Origin: Heterodera schachtii
Lineage: Eukaryota > Nematoda > Chromadorea > Rhabditida > Heteroderidae
NCBI GenBank assembly: GCA_023374025.1
Contig: SIJG01000033.1
Coordinates: 965,239 to 1,029,238, forward strand
DNA: 64,000 nt
Direction: 5' to 3'
In this document: in pieces, positions 1-11,550 of the stretch
Layout of the letters: every line of letters starts with the position of its first letter
Numbering within the stretch: the first letter of the stretch is position 1
The notes under the pieces: model-generated
The model's database searches: none
What the model saw: only the letters and a program-made list of their open reading frames with translations
Told to the model about the DNA's origin: nothing
Program-made: the position numbers and the translations under genes

Positions 1-54
1 CCGGCATAACCGAAAACAGGGGTACCGGTTAATAACCGGTCGTGAACAACCCTA

Positions 55-306
55 TTAGCTGCCCTGCTAAGGTCTGCTGGTTTGCCCCCGTTTCACTCAC
101 TGAACACTCTGCCCTCTCTGTAATTGAACGGCGATTGCTTGTCGCACTGCTTTCGACAGCCAGTGGCTTTCACAGGCAATTCTTGGGTTGGTGGATAAAT
201 GTACGGCTTGCATCCCAAGTCCATTGAGTAATTTGTGCCAGTGACGACGCCCGTCTCGGCAAGCCATTTCCATACATCTGCTGGCGAATTATTTCGGGTC
301 CAACAG
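55..306 (-). pseudogene. Cathepsin B-like cysteine peptidase fragment, frameshifted
   Basis: Reading the minus strand from about 306, one frame gives PADVWKWLAETGVVTG, then GCKPYIYPP. This matches the family pattern of papain-fold cathepsin B: an aW.yw..nGivtG motif followed by the GCKPY that opens the occluding loop. The reading then has to change frame, near position 160-170, to continue as TGCRKQCDKQSPFNY, which fits the CxxxC segment behind the loop. The two halves are in different frames. The active-site Cys, His and Asn lie outside the fragment, and the occluding-loop HH pair is not visible. A GT donor-like site follows near 85. I infer a decayed copy or partial exon of a digestive-type peptidase. 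An indel in the assembly is the alternative. Confidence 0.6.
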
Positions 307-351
307 GAACCTTTATTATTAATTTTTATTAATCAAACAAGATTAAATGAC

Positions 352-720
352 TAGAGACCGACTTTTGAGGCATATGCCTTTTTTTCTGCGCATTAGTTTC
401 AATATATTAAGCATAAATAACGCATTTTCCGCTTGGTTTGAGGCTCCTACGTTGACTTTTATTATGCCTTTTTTGCATTTTTCGGGATTTTCGTGCCTTA
501 AATGCCTTTTTTGGAATTTTTCCATTTTGGTGCCTTTTTTGGCGTTTTTTCCGAAAAATTCCATAAAATAATGCAATAAAATCGGGAAAATACACCCCTA
601 AGAAATGATTTGAAAATTTTTCAGAAAATACACCCCCAAGAATTCAAAATTTTTTTTTTCAAAAATACACCCCTAAGAAATCAACTGAAAATTTTTGAAA
701 AATACAGCCCTAAGAAGTGA
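352..720. repeat. Fragment of the AGGCA-type hAT-like MITE family
   Basis: The left end reads TAGAGACCG at 352. It runs into A/T-rich sequence with repeated 'atgcctttttt' and 'tacacccctaagaa' motifs, the same internal vocabulary as the complete elements at 20483-20897 and 48466-49059. No matching right end or target duplication is found, so this is a truncated or chimeric copy that abuts the next element near 905. Confidence 0.5.
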
Positions 721-904
721 AAATGTTCCTAAAAAAATTGATCGCCAAAATTTCATTTTTTTTTTCTTGATAATAAATTTTAGGTTTAAAAATTTTCCTT
801 CTTTGAAAAACAATATAAAATATTTAATAATCATTTAAATGACCAAAATTAATTTTTTGGTTAACTTTTACATGTTTTCGCTCCCTAAAAACCTTAGAAA
901 TAAT

Positions 905-1722
905 TTTTTAAATGCCTTTCCCGTATTCAAAAATAATACGGGTCCGTATACGGGTAAGGGTTTTTTTCTTTTTGATAAAAATAGGTTTAGTAAATACAAA
1001 CTTTGAATATTTAAAGCTAAAAGACATTATAATAATTTTTATTATAAAATTTAAGCAATAAAATTCAAAAAATACAACAATTGGCATCCGGCGGTGGCCG
1101 TTGGGCGCCTCCGGGAAATTTTTTAAATTTGATTGCAATTTGTTATTAGATTTAATAGAAAAATTGACCAAATTTGCGATTTTTAACTGATTTCATGAAT
1201 TTTGCGGACAGTTTTTCATTAAAATGATTTATAATTTGAAGAATTTACAAATCCAATTCGTAAAAAAAAAAGAATTAAGAAAAATAAAAAAGAATTTCAT
1301 AAAAAATTTAAACGAAAACTATTCAATAACTTAAAAAATTTTTGGTACAGAAATAATTGATTTCTTTTTAAATTACATAAATTTTCCAATATTTACCAAT
1401 GCTTTTTCGATTTTTCACCGAAAATTTTACGAAATTGACCGCCCAATTTCAAAGTTTTGGCGAATTGACTGCACAAAATTTAAAAATTTACTCCATTTTC
1501 ACCTTAAAAAGGTAAGAAAATTAACCCGTAAAACCCTTATCGTAATTGTACGGGTAAGGGTAAGGGTTACGGGTTTGACATCGATACGGGTTACGGGCTT
1601 ACGGGCTAAAAACCCGTAAAACCCTTAACCCGTAAAAACCCGTATCGGCCGAAAAAAACACGGGTTACGGGTTACGGGCCCGTAAAAACCCGTATACGGG
1701 TCCGGCCCGTATCCGATCTCTA
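905..1722. mobile_element. hAT-like MITE with ACGGGTAAGGG subterminal repeats, left end damaged
   Basis: Clusters of acgggtaaggg/cccgtatacggg words at about 908-965 and, in inverted orientation, at 1525-1715 flank an A/T-rich core. The right terminus is GATCTCTA ending at 1722, the same TCTCTA end as other elements here. The left terminus has no TAGAGA sequence and runs straight into the preceding repeat, so it is truncated. The core carries a diverged copy of the dispersed CCGGCGG palindrome near 1085-1120. Confidence 0.55.
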
Positions 1723-1807
1723 ATTAAAATATTCAATAATTTTGTTGAAATTAATTATTTAATGTTTTTAAAACGTATTCCCTCTTTAGCTTGCTTTTTA
1801 TTTCCTA

Positions 1808-2400
1808 ATGTTTTTTAAAGTTTTCTTTCTAATCATTTTCATTCAAACAAAATTCGACAAAGTAATTATTTTTGAATTATTTTATTTTTAAACAATATTT
1901 ATTAATTAATTCAGTTTAAATCATTAGCACTTATTTTCCATAATTCACAGGTTTTAACCTGCAAAAACTATGTGATCGACGAATTGGGCTGCGCACAAAA
2001 GAACTCAACCACAATCCCTGGTAATGCTAATGGTTGCTTATCATAGAATCATTTTGACCTTCGGAAAATGCCAAAGGAACTCCAAAAAACCAATTTCGAA
2101 ATTTTAGATTTAAATTTTTATTAACTAAATTATTTTATAATTATTAAAAAACAAAAATTGGCAACTCAAATACACCCTCTGGGAATGCCAGAAAATGATT
2201 TGGGAAATTAATAATTTTCAGATGCCAACTGCAGCCCCGGCAATCACAACTGTGTGGTGTGCCAATTTGTGTTCGACAAGCAATGCGCACTGAAAACGAG
2301 GTGCAGCTGCTTTTACTGTTGTGAGGAGAAATACGCAAAGAATTGCCCAGACGGATGTTACAATTGTGTGACGGACGGAGCAAACGGATGCCAAATTTGA
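1808..2400 (+). CDS. Small secreted cysteine-rich protein (100 aa, 14 Cys), candidate effector
   Basis: Three exons join in phase: 1808-1861, 1951-2020 and 2222-2400, with GT-AG introns of 89 and 201 nt. The product is 100 residues. Residues 1-18, MFFKVFFLIIFIQTKFDK, form a signal peptide-like hydrophobic start. The rest has 14 cysteines, 12 of them in the last exon, clustered as CSCFYCC and CPDGCYNC. An even number of Cys in a short secreted chain suggests a disulfide-stabilised fold. I do not recognise the family. It has no transmembrane segment beyond the leader and no enzyme motif. Export into the host is only an inference from the nematode context. The single-exon ORFs across this locus are poor, so the gene is easily missed. 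Start choice: this ATG immediately precedes the only hydrophobic leader that splices in phase. Confidence 0.66.
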
Positions 2401-3111
2401 AAATGAAATTAAATAATTATATGAGATTCAAATGTTATACTTCCTTTAAAAATAATTAAATTTGTTAAAGATGTGTTGTTAATTCACTCCTTTTATGGGC
2501 ATTTTTGAATTAATTTTTCCTCGTGACGATTTTTTCCTTTTAACTCTAGGGTTTCTATTTGTCCTGATTTGGAGGTTGTGACTAGAGACCGGCGCGGGAC
2601 GGGATCGTGCGGGATTTTGCTGGATCCCAGTCGCAATCCCGCATTTTTTGAAAATTTTAAAGAACAGAATGCCAAAATTTAAATTTATTGTTCATTTTTT
2701 GGACAAAATCAGTTAAGAAATTGACAAAATTTTCAAAAAAGTTTCCAGCGGCACCTATCTGTTTACCACGGCGGCGCAAAGCGGCATCGATGGACCCAAC
2801 TTTTACCATATTTTTGGAAAATGAACTCAAACGGCAAAATTTTATCATTTATTTGTGCGAAAGACGGATAGAATTTTTCCCGGCTATGAAGTTTTAAAAA
2901 ATAACACAGGAGAAAATATTTTTAGCCCATTAGCAAAAAAAATGTCTTCGGATTTCCCGCTCCAAAATATATGTTCTGACTGGGGAACTGTATAAGAGAT
3001 ATTAGAAAATTAATTGTTTTTTAAATCGTTTTAATCCGAAAAACGGAATAATTAACCAGCAAAATTGGTCAAAACGTCAGAAATCCATTAAATACATTTA
3101 GTATGTGTTTC
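2401..3111. other. Intergenic, repeat fragments only
   Basis: No gene seen. It holds the left end of a TAGAGACCGGCGCGGG-type element starting near 2584 and cut off at about 2660. It also holds a diverged copy of the dispersed GC-rich palindrome near 2740-2800. The 3' ends of the Cys-rich gene (+) and the SPRY gene (-) converge on this interval. Confidence 0.5.
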
Positions 3112-3673
3112 TCAAAGAGTGGCCAAATCGAATTTGAACTTTGGCCCAAAGTTTGTCTCAATTTGATCCCCAGAATTCCACAAAATAACAAATGGGAACA
3201 ATTGATCAGCAGAAGAAGCATCGAACAAATGGTTGTGTAAAAATACAAAATCTAAAAATAAAATTTTAATATTTTTTAAAATTTCTTTTCCTAACCCAAT
3301 CGATGGCCATTTTTGGTGAAGAAAATTTGTTGGGTGGCCAAATTAACGCCGCATCCGACAATATCGCCAGGAAAAAATTTGATATCAGCATTTTTCCAGG
3401 ACCCATTAAGCACACAATTGGCAGTGCTTGAATATGCGTAAGTGCCGCAACGGTTCAAAATCGTACCATCCAATGGCATTTTCGGCTGTTTCGGGGCGAA
3501 TCCGATGATCGCATCGCTTTAAATTGCGAAAAAATAAATTTAATAAAGGTACTTACCCCATCTCTAACCTCTTAAACAATTTCTTACATGAAAAATTAAA
3601 AAAAAAACTGTGACTTGAATTTTTAAAATTTTGGGCAAAAATTTTCAATTACTTAGTATATATTCAAGTTGTA

Positions 3674-3704
<31 letters not shown>

Positions 3705-6700
3705 TAGAAAACCTAAAAAAAAATTCCTTTTTGAAGTCACAAAATTATTTTTATAAAAATGTACCATTTTAAATTTAGTTTTGTCAAAGCTTAAGCATAG
3801 CAGAAAATTAAATGCTTCAATGCCCCCATTCTTTTCTTCTGATCTTCTCACCTTTTCATTTTTATGACTGAAATTTCAAAGTAAAAAATGTGGGAGCAAT
3901 CTTTGTTCAACAAAATGGAATGTTTAGCGAAGATGGAACAATAACCTTTAAAAAAACAAATTAAAAAAAATATTTTCATTAGAATTAATTACCAAACATT
4001 AGAAATCCTCTGTAATTGATCGTCAAATGTTTGTCATTAATGAACAGGCGATTGTGACAAGCGAGGGCATCCCAACAATTTTGGCGGAACTCATTTTGCA
4101 CCTTATTAAAAATCCGAATCAAATTGAATCAATATAATTAAAATAAAACAAATAAAAATTGCCTAAAAAATCATTGTGACCTTTTTATTATTTATTTATT
4201 TAAATATTTGCCAATGCCATTCATTCACCGTTTGTTTTTCATGACGATTGTTAAAGTCAGCAGTGATTTTGTCCAACTGTTTCTTCTCCTCATTTATCAA
4301 TTGAGCGATTCTTCCGAGCGAAACTTAAAAAATATATTCTTATTATCTTAAATTAAATTATGAAATTGACAAAAAAAAACTAATATTTTGAGCAATTTTA
4401 ATGTTTCTTTTTAAATAAGAACCCACGTGTTTCATTTTGCTTTTCGCTCAATTCCAATTCCAATTTGGCAAACTTTTCGCAAAATTCCTAAAAAAAACTT
4501 ATTATTAATAGAAAATTTTACTAAAAAGTGTATAATATTTAATATGTTGAGAATCCCATAATATTTTAAAAATACAAATAAAAATCCAATAAATTATTTA
4601 GTAATTTCCACATAAAACTGAGTCGCATTTTTCAAATTTTAAGAAAAAATTAAATGCCAAATTTATTTAAAGTACCAATTGCTGCTCATTGTCAGTTTTG
4701 TCCAATTTATGCTTTTGTTCATTTTGTTCAGTCAATGCTTAACATGGAAATGCCATTATTATTGTCAAAACACCATAAATATTGTAATTTGTTATTTTTC
4801 CAAATTCTCATCCGATTGATTTTGGTGTTTCTTTTGAAATTAACAGTATACTTACCGTATTCGCAATTTTCCTCCTCCTTTTTCTGTAGCAAATTTTTAA
4901 ATTGCTTTTCCAGTTCGTCCACCCGTCCAAAAAGTTTTGTCTGTCCATTTTCCAATTTTTGTGTGAGTTGAAAGACAGAATCTTAAACATTGTAACGAAT
5001 TGAATTTTAAATATAAAATTTAAATTATATAATAAAAGATCCTTTTTATTTTTGCTAATCTCTCTACCGTATTTTTCCATTTCATTTTTCTTCTGCTTTT
5101 CATTGTCCGTCTTCTCTTCCATCGCCTGCATCTCATTATGCTCCGCCAACCTTTTCTGGGTTTCCAACTCGGCTTTAAGTGCCATCTGAAAAATGCTTAA
5201 AATTTTGATAAATCTGATTTACTACCATACATAGCTGTGCAAGGGGGGGGGTCGGGGGGGGGGGGTCGTGACGCCGAACGCAAGGGGTCGGAGGGTGTCG
5301 AACGCACGAGGAGGCGGGGGGGGGGGGGGTCGAGAAAAAAAAGAGAGAGGAAAAAGGGAAAGAAAAAAGAGAGAGAAAAGGAAAGGGGGAAAAACGAGAA
5401 AAGGGAGCGGCAAATTCAAGGAAAGGGTCGCGCATTCAATTTTTCTGCGTTCGACATCCTTTCCTCGTGCGTTCGAACGCAAGAGGAGGGGCTGAATAAT
5501 TTCTAAAATTTTCCTATTTTTCTAAAATCTCATTAAAAATTCCTAAAAAATATATAAGAAAAATAGGGATCAGGCAGGGCGGTGCCTTATTTGTTAGGCA
5601 CCGCCTGGAAAAAATTGGGTCAAATTTGTTAAGAAAAATTTCAGGAGGGTGACAAATGCCGCCCTTGCAACCCCTCTTCCCCCCTGGTTACAAGCCAATC
5701 TCAAACTCACATTTTCTTGTTGCATCTTTTGGCATAATTGCTGTGATTCGCTCAGATTCATTTCCATCTTTAAAAGCTTCTCACGACATTGGCAAATCTA
5801 TAAAATTTAGTGATAAAAAATAATTCATGATAGTGCGTCATTATGGGTAATAAAAATTTAGAGATTTTTAAAATATTTCTAGTTAATTCATATTCAGTTT
5901 AATTAATCATCAATAGAAAATATTTTTAATTCTTTTAAAAAGCATTATTTCATCATTTTTATAATAAAGAAAATTATTAATTAAATTTTTGCAATTTAAA
6001 CTTATTTTAAATAATTTTAAATACAATATTGTTTTTTTTTAAATAAATTTTGCTGACGGATTGTCCACTGAACCATTTTGTACGGGAGTCTCGCCGACGA
6101 CTGTCCCCCCCCCCATATGTATTCCAAACTGTAGTTAAAATTGTACGGTATGTGTTTAAAAAATATATTGACTGGCGAATTTACAAAATACAGTATCAAT
6201 GACGCATTTTATGGTTAAGAACTAAAAAACAACAATCAAATAATACTTTCTCACCTTCTGTTGCTGGTTATCATCAGCTGCTGCGCTTGCCTCAAAAGTT
6301 CTTTCAATTTGTGCACCATTGTCCATTTCTGTGAAAACATTAATATTAAAATAATAAATATAGACGAAAAAAAATTAAATCAATATAAAATTTCATTTCA
6401 ACAAAATTTAGCCCATTATAAAATATAAATTTTCAAAATGGTAAAATGAAAAACAAAAAATACAGAAAAATATTTTCACTCCACATAATTTGTAAGTGAA
6501 AATAGGTTTTTATAACCTATGAGAAATATATACTAATGTTCTAAATTAGGAATATATTATACAAATTGAAAAAACACTTAAATTAAGCAAGTCAATTAGA
6601 ATGATTTAGGGTAATTAGTCAAGACTATTACCTTTTTCATTGGGTTCCAGCTTCTGTTGCTTCTCCAATTCTGTGATCCGTCCCAAAAGTGCTTTCTGAT

Positions 6701-9700
6701 CATTTTGCAACTGTTCAATTTGGACAACCAATGCTTAAACATATAAAATTAATTTTTATTTTTTTCTTCATTTTCTTACACTTTGTGTTCTTTTCGTCCT
6801 GCTTTTGCTGCTTCAATTTGTCTATTTTTTCCAGAATTGCTCCAAATTGGTCAATTGAAACTATAAGTAATTTGTTAGGGTTTTGCGATTATAATAATTA
6901 TGAATCAATTACATTTTTTAATCATTTTTCCACAGTATTTTCCTCCTTACCGTATTTGTCTTTCTCTTCTTGCAATTGCTGCGTTTGTATTAGAGACCGG
7001 ACGGGATCGGGATCCCGCGGGATTTCTTCGGGATCCCGCGGGATTAAATTCGGGATCCCGACCTCGGGATCCGTCCCGAGCGATTTTTTAAATTCATCGG
7101 GATTGATCGGGATCGGGATTTGATCGGGATCCCGAATCGGGATCCCTCCCGACCATTTTGCCAATCCCGCGGGATCCCGCGGGATTGAAGTCACGATAAA
7201 TTTTTGAAAACTTTTCATTTTCTTATTACAATTGCACATGGACGGTAAAAAAGAAAACTTTTTTTTGTTAATTATAAAAAAATTGGCGTTCTGTTACCTT
7301 TTACTATGCCCAAAGTTTCCTCATTTTTTTCTCCACCACAAGATATTTCAACCATTTTTATTTATACATTTTACAAATATAAATCTTTTTCATTAAGCCT
7401 TTTAAATGCAATCAATTATTTGGTCCATTGGACTATTCAGCAAAGTTTCTAAAGATGAAGCTGAGTGTGCCGTTTGCAAAGAAAAGGGGGGCAAAAAATT
7501 TGTGTTTAAATTATCGGCCGGCAGCACAAAAGGCTTAATCACACACCTAAACACCATACATGCAAATAGTAGCTATGCTTCTGATTATGCCAAACAATTT
7601 GAACTGAAGAAGGAAGGTGGGACAGGAATTGGCAAAATTAGTACATTCTTCAAAATATCAACCTCCGGTCCTATATTTTTCGTTTTACTTATAATTCAAT
7701 TTTTTCAGGGGATCTGTCACACTTGGACAAGCGTGTTATTAATTTTATCGCATGTAACGCTCTTTCATTTGGCATAATTAATAACCCGACTACCCTCATG
7801 CTCTTCAACCAAAATAACACACTTTCAGCGCTGAAGGAAGAGTCTTATTACAGGAAAAAATGCCTGCCATTGGTTTACAGTGCTGTCAAAAAGAGAGTCT
7901 CTGAGGAATTGGAAAAATGTCCTTTCCTGTCTTTTACTTCCGACATTTGGAGCAATTCTATTGACAGTTTGATGAGGTATGCCATGAAAAATGGATGGCA
8001 ATGGTTAAGAATTGTGGTCCCTAATTTACTTTTTTTATTTTCTATTCAAATTCAGTTTTTGTGGGGTTTCGAGGGTGCTGGTTATGAATCTGAACTCGAA
8101 TTTGCCCACTTCCGAACCCCGGACCCGAATTCGAACAAAAAGGAAAAAATTCTTAAATATATAAGTTAAAACCGGTTAAATTTTCTTTACCATTGCCAAA
8201 TGGATGGTCAAATCAATTTTTAGTCTGACTGCTCATGGCATCACCCATGATTGGAAACGGGTGGATTTTGTTCTTTCTGTCGGACAAATTAAGGGAGAGA
8301 AAACTGGCGAACGAATTGCTGAAAGAATACGCCAAATTTTGGCGGATTGGAAAATTCCCCAAGAAAAATGTGCAGTTTTTGTCCGGGATGGTGGCTCAAA
8401 TATGAGAAAAGTAAAAACATTTTAAAAATTCTTTTTTTTTACAAATTTTTAGGCTTTTTCTGCGATTTACAACCCTGAGACATTTATCGATAGTGATTGT
8501 TCTGCACACCTTCTTAATCTTTGTGTAAAAGAAGGATTAAAGGAGGAGAGAATTAGCGCTCTGCTAACAAAGTGCAAAAAGATTGTGGCACATTTTAAAC
8601 ATTCTAACACCGCAATGGGGCAATTGCGCGAGGTCCAACTGGAGGAGGACGCACCAACTCATACACTGCTCCAAGTTTCGAAATGTTTAAAATATTAATT
8701 TTAAAAAAAACCAAGGAAATTCCGGTTCGATGGAACTCTGCTTTTTTTATGGTAAAACGGCTATGTGAACAAAAAAACGCATTAAATGTTTTTGCATATC
8801 AAAAAGGTTAATCTAAAATATTATATTATGTATATTAAAAATATGATTCAGGCGTGCCAAATTTAACTTTTGCCGATGACGAATGGAATGTTTTAGAAGA
8901 ATTGTCGTCTTTATTAGAAGGATTAAATGAACTTTCTGGGATTTTTTGCCGCAGGGAATCTTCCATTTCAATTATTTTCCCGTTTTCAAAAATGACCGTT
9001 CGGAATTTGGAACAAAAAATTTTCGTAAAGCATGAAGTGCATGATTGCAAGCGGACCATAGTCAATTCATTAAAGCAGCGTTTTGGCCGCTTTGGAAATG
9101 AAAAGTGCGGTCATCTCATTAAAAATTATTTTAATGCTTTTTCCATTCAGAATTTATCTTCTTGCTCAATTTTTGGACCCACGATTTAAATCATTTTTTA
9201 TCGAATACCCAGACGAATTTCGGTACTAATTTTTAGGATAGTTTTAATTTAAATAGTCTTATTTAGTCGTGATGTAATTGAATGGCTTGGAGAATCGCCA
9301 TCAAATGACGACCAATTGGTTGAAGAGCAATTAGTTCCAATCAGGTCGCCCTCACCGAAAAAAACCAAATGTGGATTATTTGATTTTTTTTCATCAACTT
9401 TGGAGCAGGATTCGCCTCAAACCATATCAAATGGTTCGGCATAATTTAAAATTTATTTTTGAAAAATAAATTTCAGGAGAAAACGCACAAATGGACTTAA
9501 AAACTGAAATTTTTGAGTATAATGCATTGGCGCGGCAGATTTTAGAAAGTGATCCACTGGAATTTTGGAAAGAAAATTCCAAAAAATTTGCCCAGTTGTC
9601 AAAGCATGCGAGACGGTTTTTATCAGCACCGGCCACAAGTGTTGCGTCGGAACAACTTTTCTCAACGGCTCGTGATGTTTATGATTATCGTCGTTCTCGT

Positions 9701-10470
9701 TTGAGAGCGAGAAAAGCGGAAATGCTAATATTTCTCAATAGAGTGCTTCCTTTGATCAATTACAAATATTAACCATGCATTTGGATAAATCTTGGCGCAA
9801 ATGGAAAAAAAATTGTTTGAAAATGTAAATCCCGATAATCCCGCGGGATCCCGAAAAAAAATCTTCGGGATTCATCGGGATCGGGATTCGGTCGGGATCC
9901 CGACTCGGGATCCGTCCCGGTCTGTTTTTCAAAATGTTCGGGATTGATCGGGATCGGGATTCAGTCGGGATCCAGACTCGGGATCCCTCCGACCCCAGTT
10001 GTCCGGTCTCTAGTTTGTATGCCGTCATCCAAACTGCTGAGTGCTTTACCAAAATAAAACACATTAATTTTTCATTATATCGATAAATTAACATAAAACT
10101 AGGAGTTTAAAAATAATTTTATTTTATAATTTGTTTTTTTGAAATAAAAAATTAACTTTATAATATTTCCGCTTTAAAAATTAATTTTTAAATAATTTTT
10201 AAGAAATTTCAAATTATTTAGGCCCCGTAGGGCTGGGTCCAGGTTTTTCTTATTCCGATTTTTTCAAAAATTCCCGGTCTCGTTCAACTTTGAATATAAC
10301 TACCGGTTCGGTATTAATGAATTTTGTGTAATATTTTAAAATAATAATTGAAATATTTGCTGTCCTAAATTTTTTCCAAATGTTCTATTCTGTTCAATTC
10401 CACTAATCCAAATAATACCGTTTCCTTCGAGTTCAATCACTTCAAATGTTTCACTTGGCGAATCGTCCAT
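3112..10470 (-). CDS. Coiled-coil + SPRY domain protein (RanBPM/SPRYSEC-like), coding exon 2 split by a hAT transposon
   Basis: Sixteen minus-strand exons join with every phase closing: 10470-10419, 10043-10013 plus 6982-6951 (one exon, split by the transposon), 6860-6780, 6733-6632, 6328-6255, 5797-5711, 5185-5068, 4981-4856, 4737-4676, 4487-4427, 4323-4229, 4101-3993, 3945-3852, 3568-3557, 3516-3296 and 3251-3112. They sum to 1497 nt, 498 aa. Residues 1-17 start [17 protein letters not shown], with no signal peptide. Residues about 20-295 are heptad-like, K/E/Q-rich coiled coil with an internal duplication ([18 protein letters not shown]). Residues about 300-498 are a SPRY domain with diagnostic words [44 protein letters not shown] and [14 protein letters not shown] domains bind protein partners; similar cyst-nematode proteins include secreted effectors, but this one lacks a leader. 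In this copy the 3.02 kb hAT interrupts the frame at codons for IQT. All other exons are clean, so the insertion looks recent. Confidence 0.85.
5240..5420. repeat. Low-complexity G and purine tract inside an SPRY-gene intron
   Basis: Runs of G (about 8-10 each) separated by tcg, followed by a GA-rich stretch on the + strand, lie in the intron between exons 6 and 7 of the SPRY gene. A short inverted pair (gcgttcgacatcc / gtgtcgaacgc) brackets it. No coding potential beyond compositional open frames. Confidence 0.6.
6991..10012 (+). mobile_element. Complete hAT DNA transposon, 3022 bp, perfect 8-bp target duplication
   Basis: Termini are TAGAGACCGG at 6991 and CCGGTCTCTA ending at 10012. They are flanked by identical 8-mers GTTTGTAT at 6983-6990 and 10013-10020, the TSD length of the hAT superfamily. 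Subterminal regions are packed with cgggatcccg palindromes on both sides (6998-7180 and 9830-9990), typical transposase-binding architecture. The interior encodes a full-length transposase on the + strand. Removing the element plus one TSD copy exactly restores a 63-nt coding exon of the SPRY gene. One intron of the transposase (8040-8150) contains a piece of the dispersed TTCGAATTCGGG repeat. Confidence 0.93.
7406..9772 (+). CDS. hAT transposase with BED zinc finger and C-terminal dimerisation domain
   Basis: Nine exons join in frame: 7406-7667, 7709-7976, 8224-8410, 8453-8674, 8716-8806, 8852-9104, 9151-9222, 9267-9433 and 9477-9772. They total 1818 nt, 605 aa, with no stop. Residues about 10-60 are a BED-type finger (CAVC, then HLNTIHA). 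The RNase H-like catalytic core shows the hAT landmarks SFTSDIWS (first Asp), VRDGGSNM (second Asp), [10 protein letters not shown] and PVRWNSAF. The C-terminal dimerisation motif reads [19 protein letters not shown] then [17 protein letters not shown]. It would cut and paste DNA using the element's own ends and is the only complete hAT transposase in the window. Splice sites follow the GT-AG rule. Since all phases close and no lesion is seen, activity is plausible; this is inference. Confidence 0.9.
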
Positions 10471-11550
10471 TGACTGCGACTTTCTTTCCAGCAGCAGAAG
10501 ATAAAGTTAATCAAAGGTAATTCAAACTCGGAAATTGTTCAAGACATAAACATTTAATATTTGGTAATTAAGGCATATTAATTACGGAAAAAATAACAAT
10601 CCAAGATGGAAGAAAAGGAGGACAAAAAAGAATTACAAATTATAAACCGGCGGACGCGACTTTCTGGCATTGAGAAGGGACTTTTTCTCTATAACTCTAA
10701 AATTCTCAATTAAAAATTAGAAAAAAATCAAAGAAATCTCTCTTAATATAACAAAATCTCCGGTAAATTTTAGACAAATTAATGCAAACCCCAGTTTTGA
10801 AAAATATCGATTTTGAGTTTTTCATTTATTATCTTTGAGTTTGAGAAAATTCCCGTCTCAATACCAGAAGTCCCGTCCGGTCTCGAATACAAGTGTTCGA
10901 CCCAGCTTATGACTTCTGTATAATTTGCATACAGCGAAAAAAACAATACACTTTGGGAGAAATGAAAATAGGAAAGAGAAATGGACACGACAACCAATCA
11001 ATGCCATGTGTAAATAAAATGGGTCAATTTTGAATGTAGCAATGGCGTTGTGTTAATGGGAAAACTAATAAAGAAAAAGAGGAAAGAGAAATAGTACAAG
11101 GATTTGTCTGACTTTGGTAGGGCCGCAAAGGGAGGGGGAAAGAGAAGGAGACGCGTGCGGTTGAGTGGTGGAGGAATTGGAGTGGCAAAGTGCAAAATGT
11201 GGAATAAAAGATAATACTTCAATACATTATAAATAATTTTTCTAGGGTCAATTGTGGCGCTGACACGAATATGACCTTTGTTTTGCAAAATTCTGAACCC
11301 TGAACCTAAATTAGAAAAAGAAAACAAAAAAAAAATTTCGAAAAAGGGGGGGGGGGGGATAAACTTTACTATTACCAATCCATGTTGATCAGTCCAATAA
11401 AAAAAGAATATTTAAATAAGCACGTGAATTTTCAATTCAATAATTTTAAATCAATTGATCACTTCTCAGCAAATCATTCATTCATTTCTGCTGCTGATCA
11501 CTTAGGGCTGGAGTTGCGTTGAGATGACTAAAAATAGAAAAAAAATTGAT
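10471..11550. other. Intergenic between the SPRY gene 5' end and gene A 3' end
   Basis: Would contain the promoter of the SPRY gene (read leftward from 10470). A fragment ending CCGGTCTC near 10876-10885 resembles a transposon terminus but lacks a partner and a target duplication. A G homopolymer sits near 11346. Nothing convincing as a gene. Confidence 0.4.

Noticed and set aside
5175..5506. Pro-rich and Lys/Arg-rich open frames around the G and purine tracts
   Set aside because: Simple-sequence translation inside an SPRY-gene intron.
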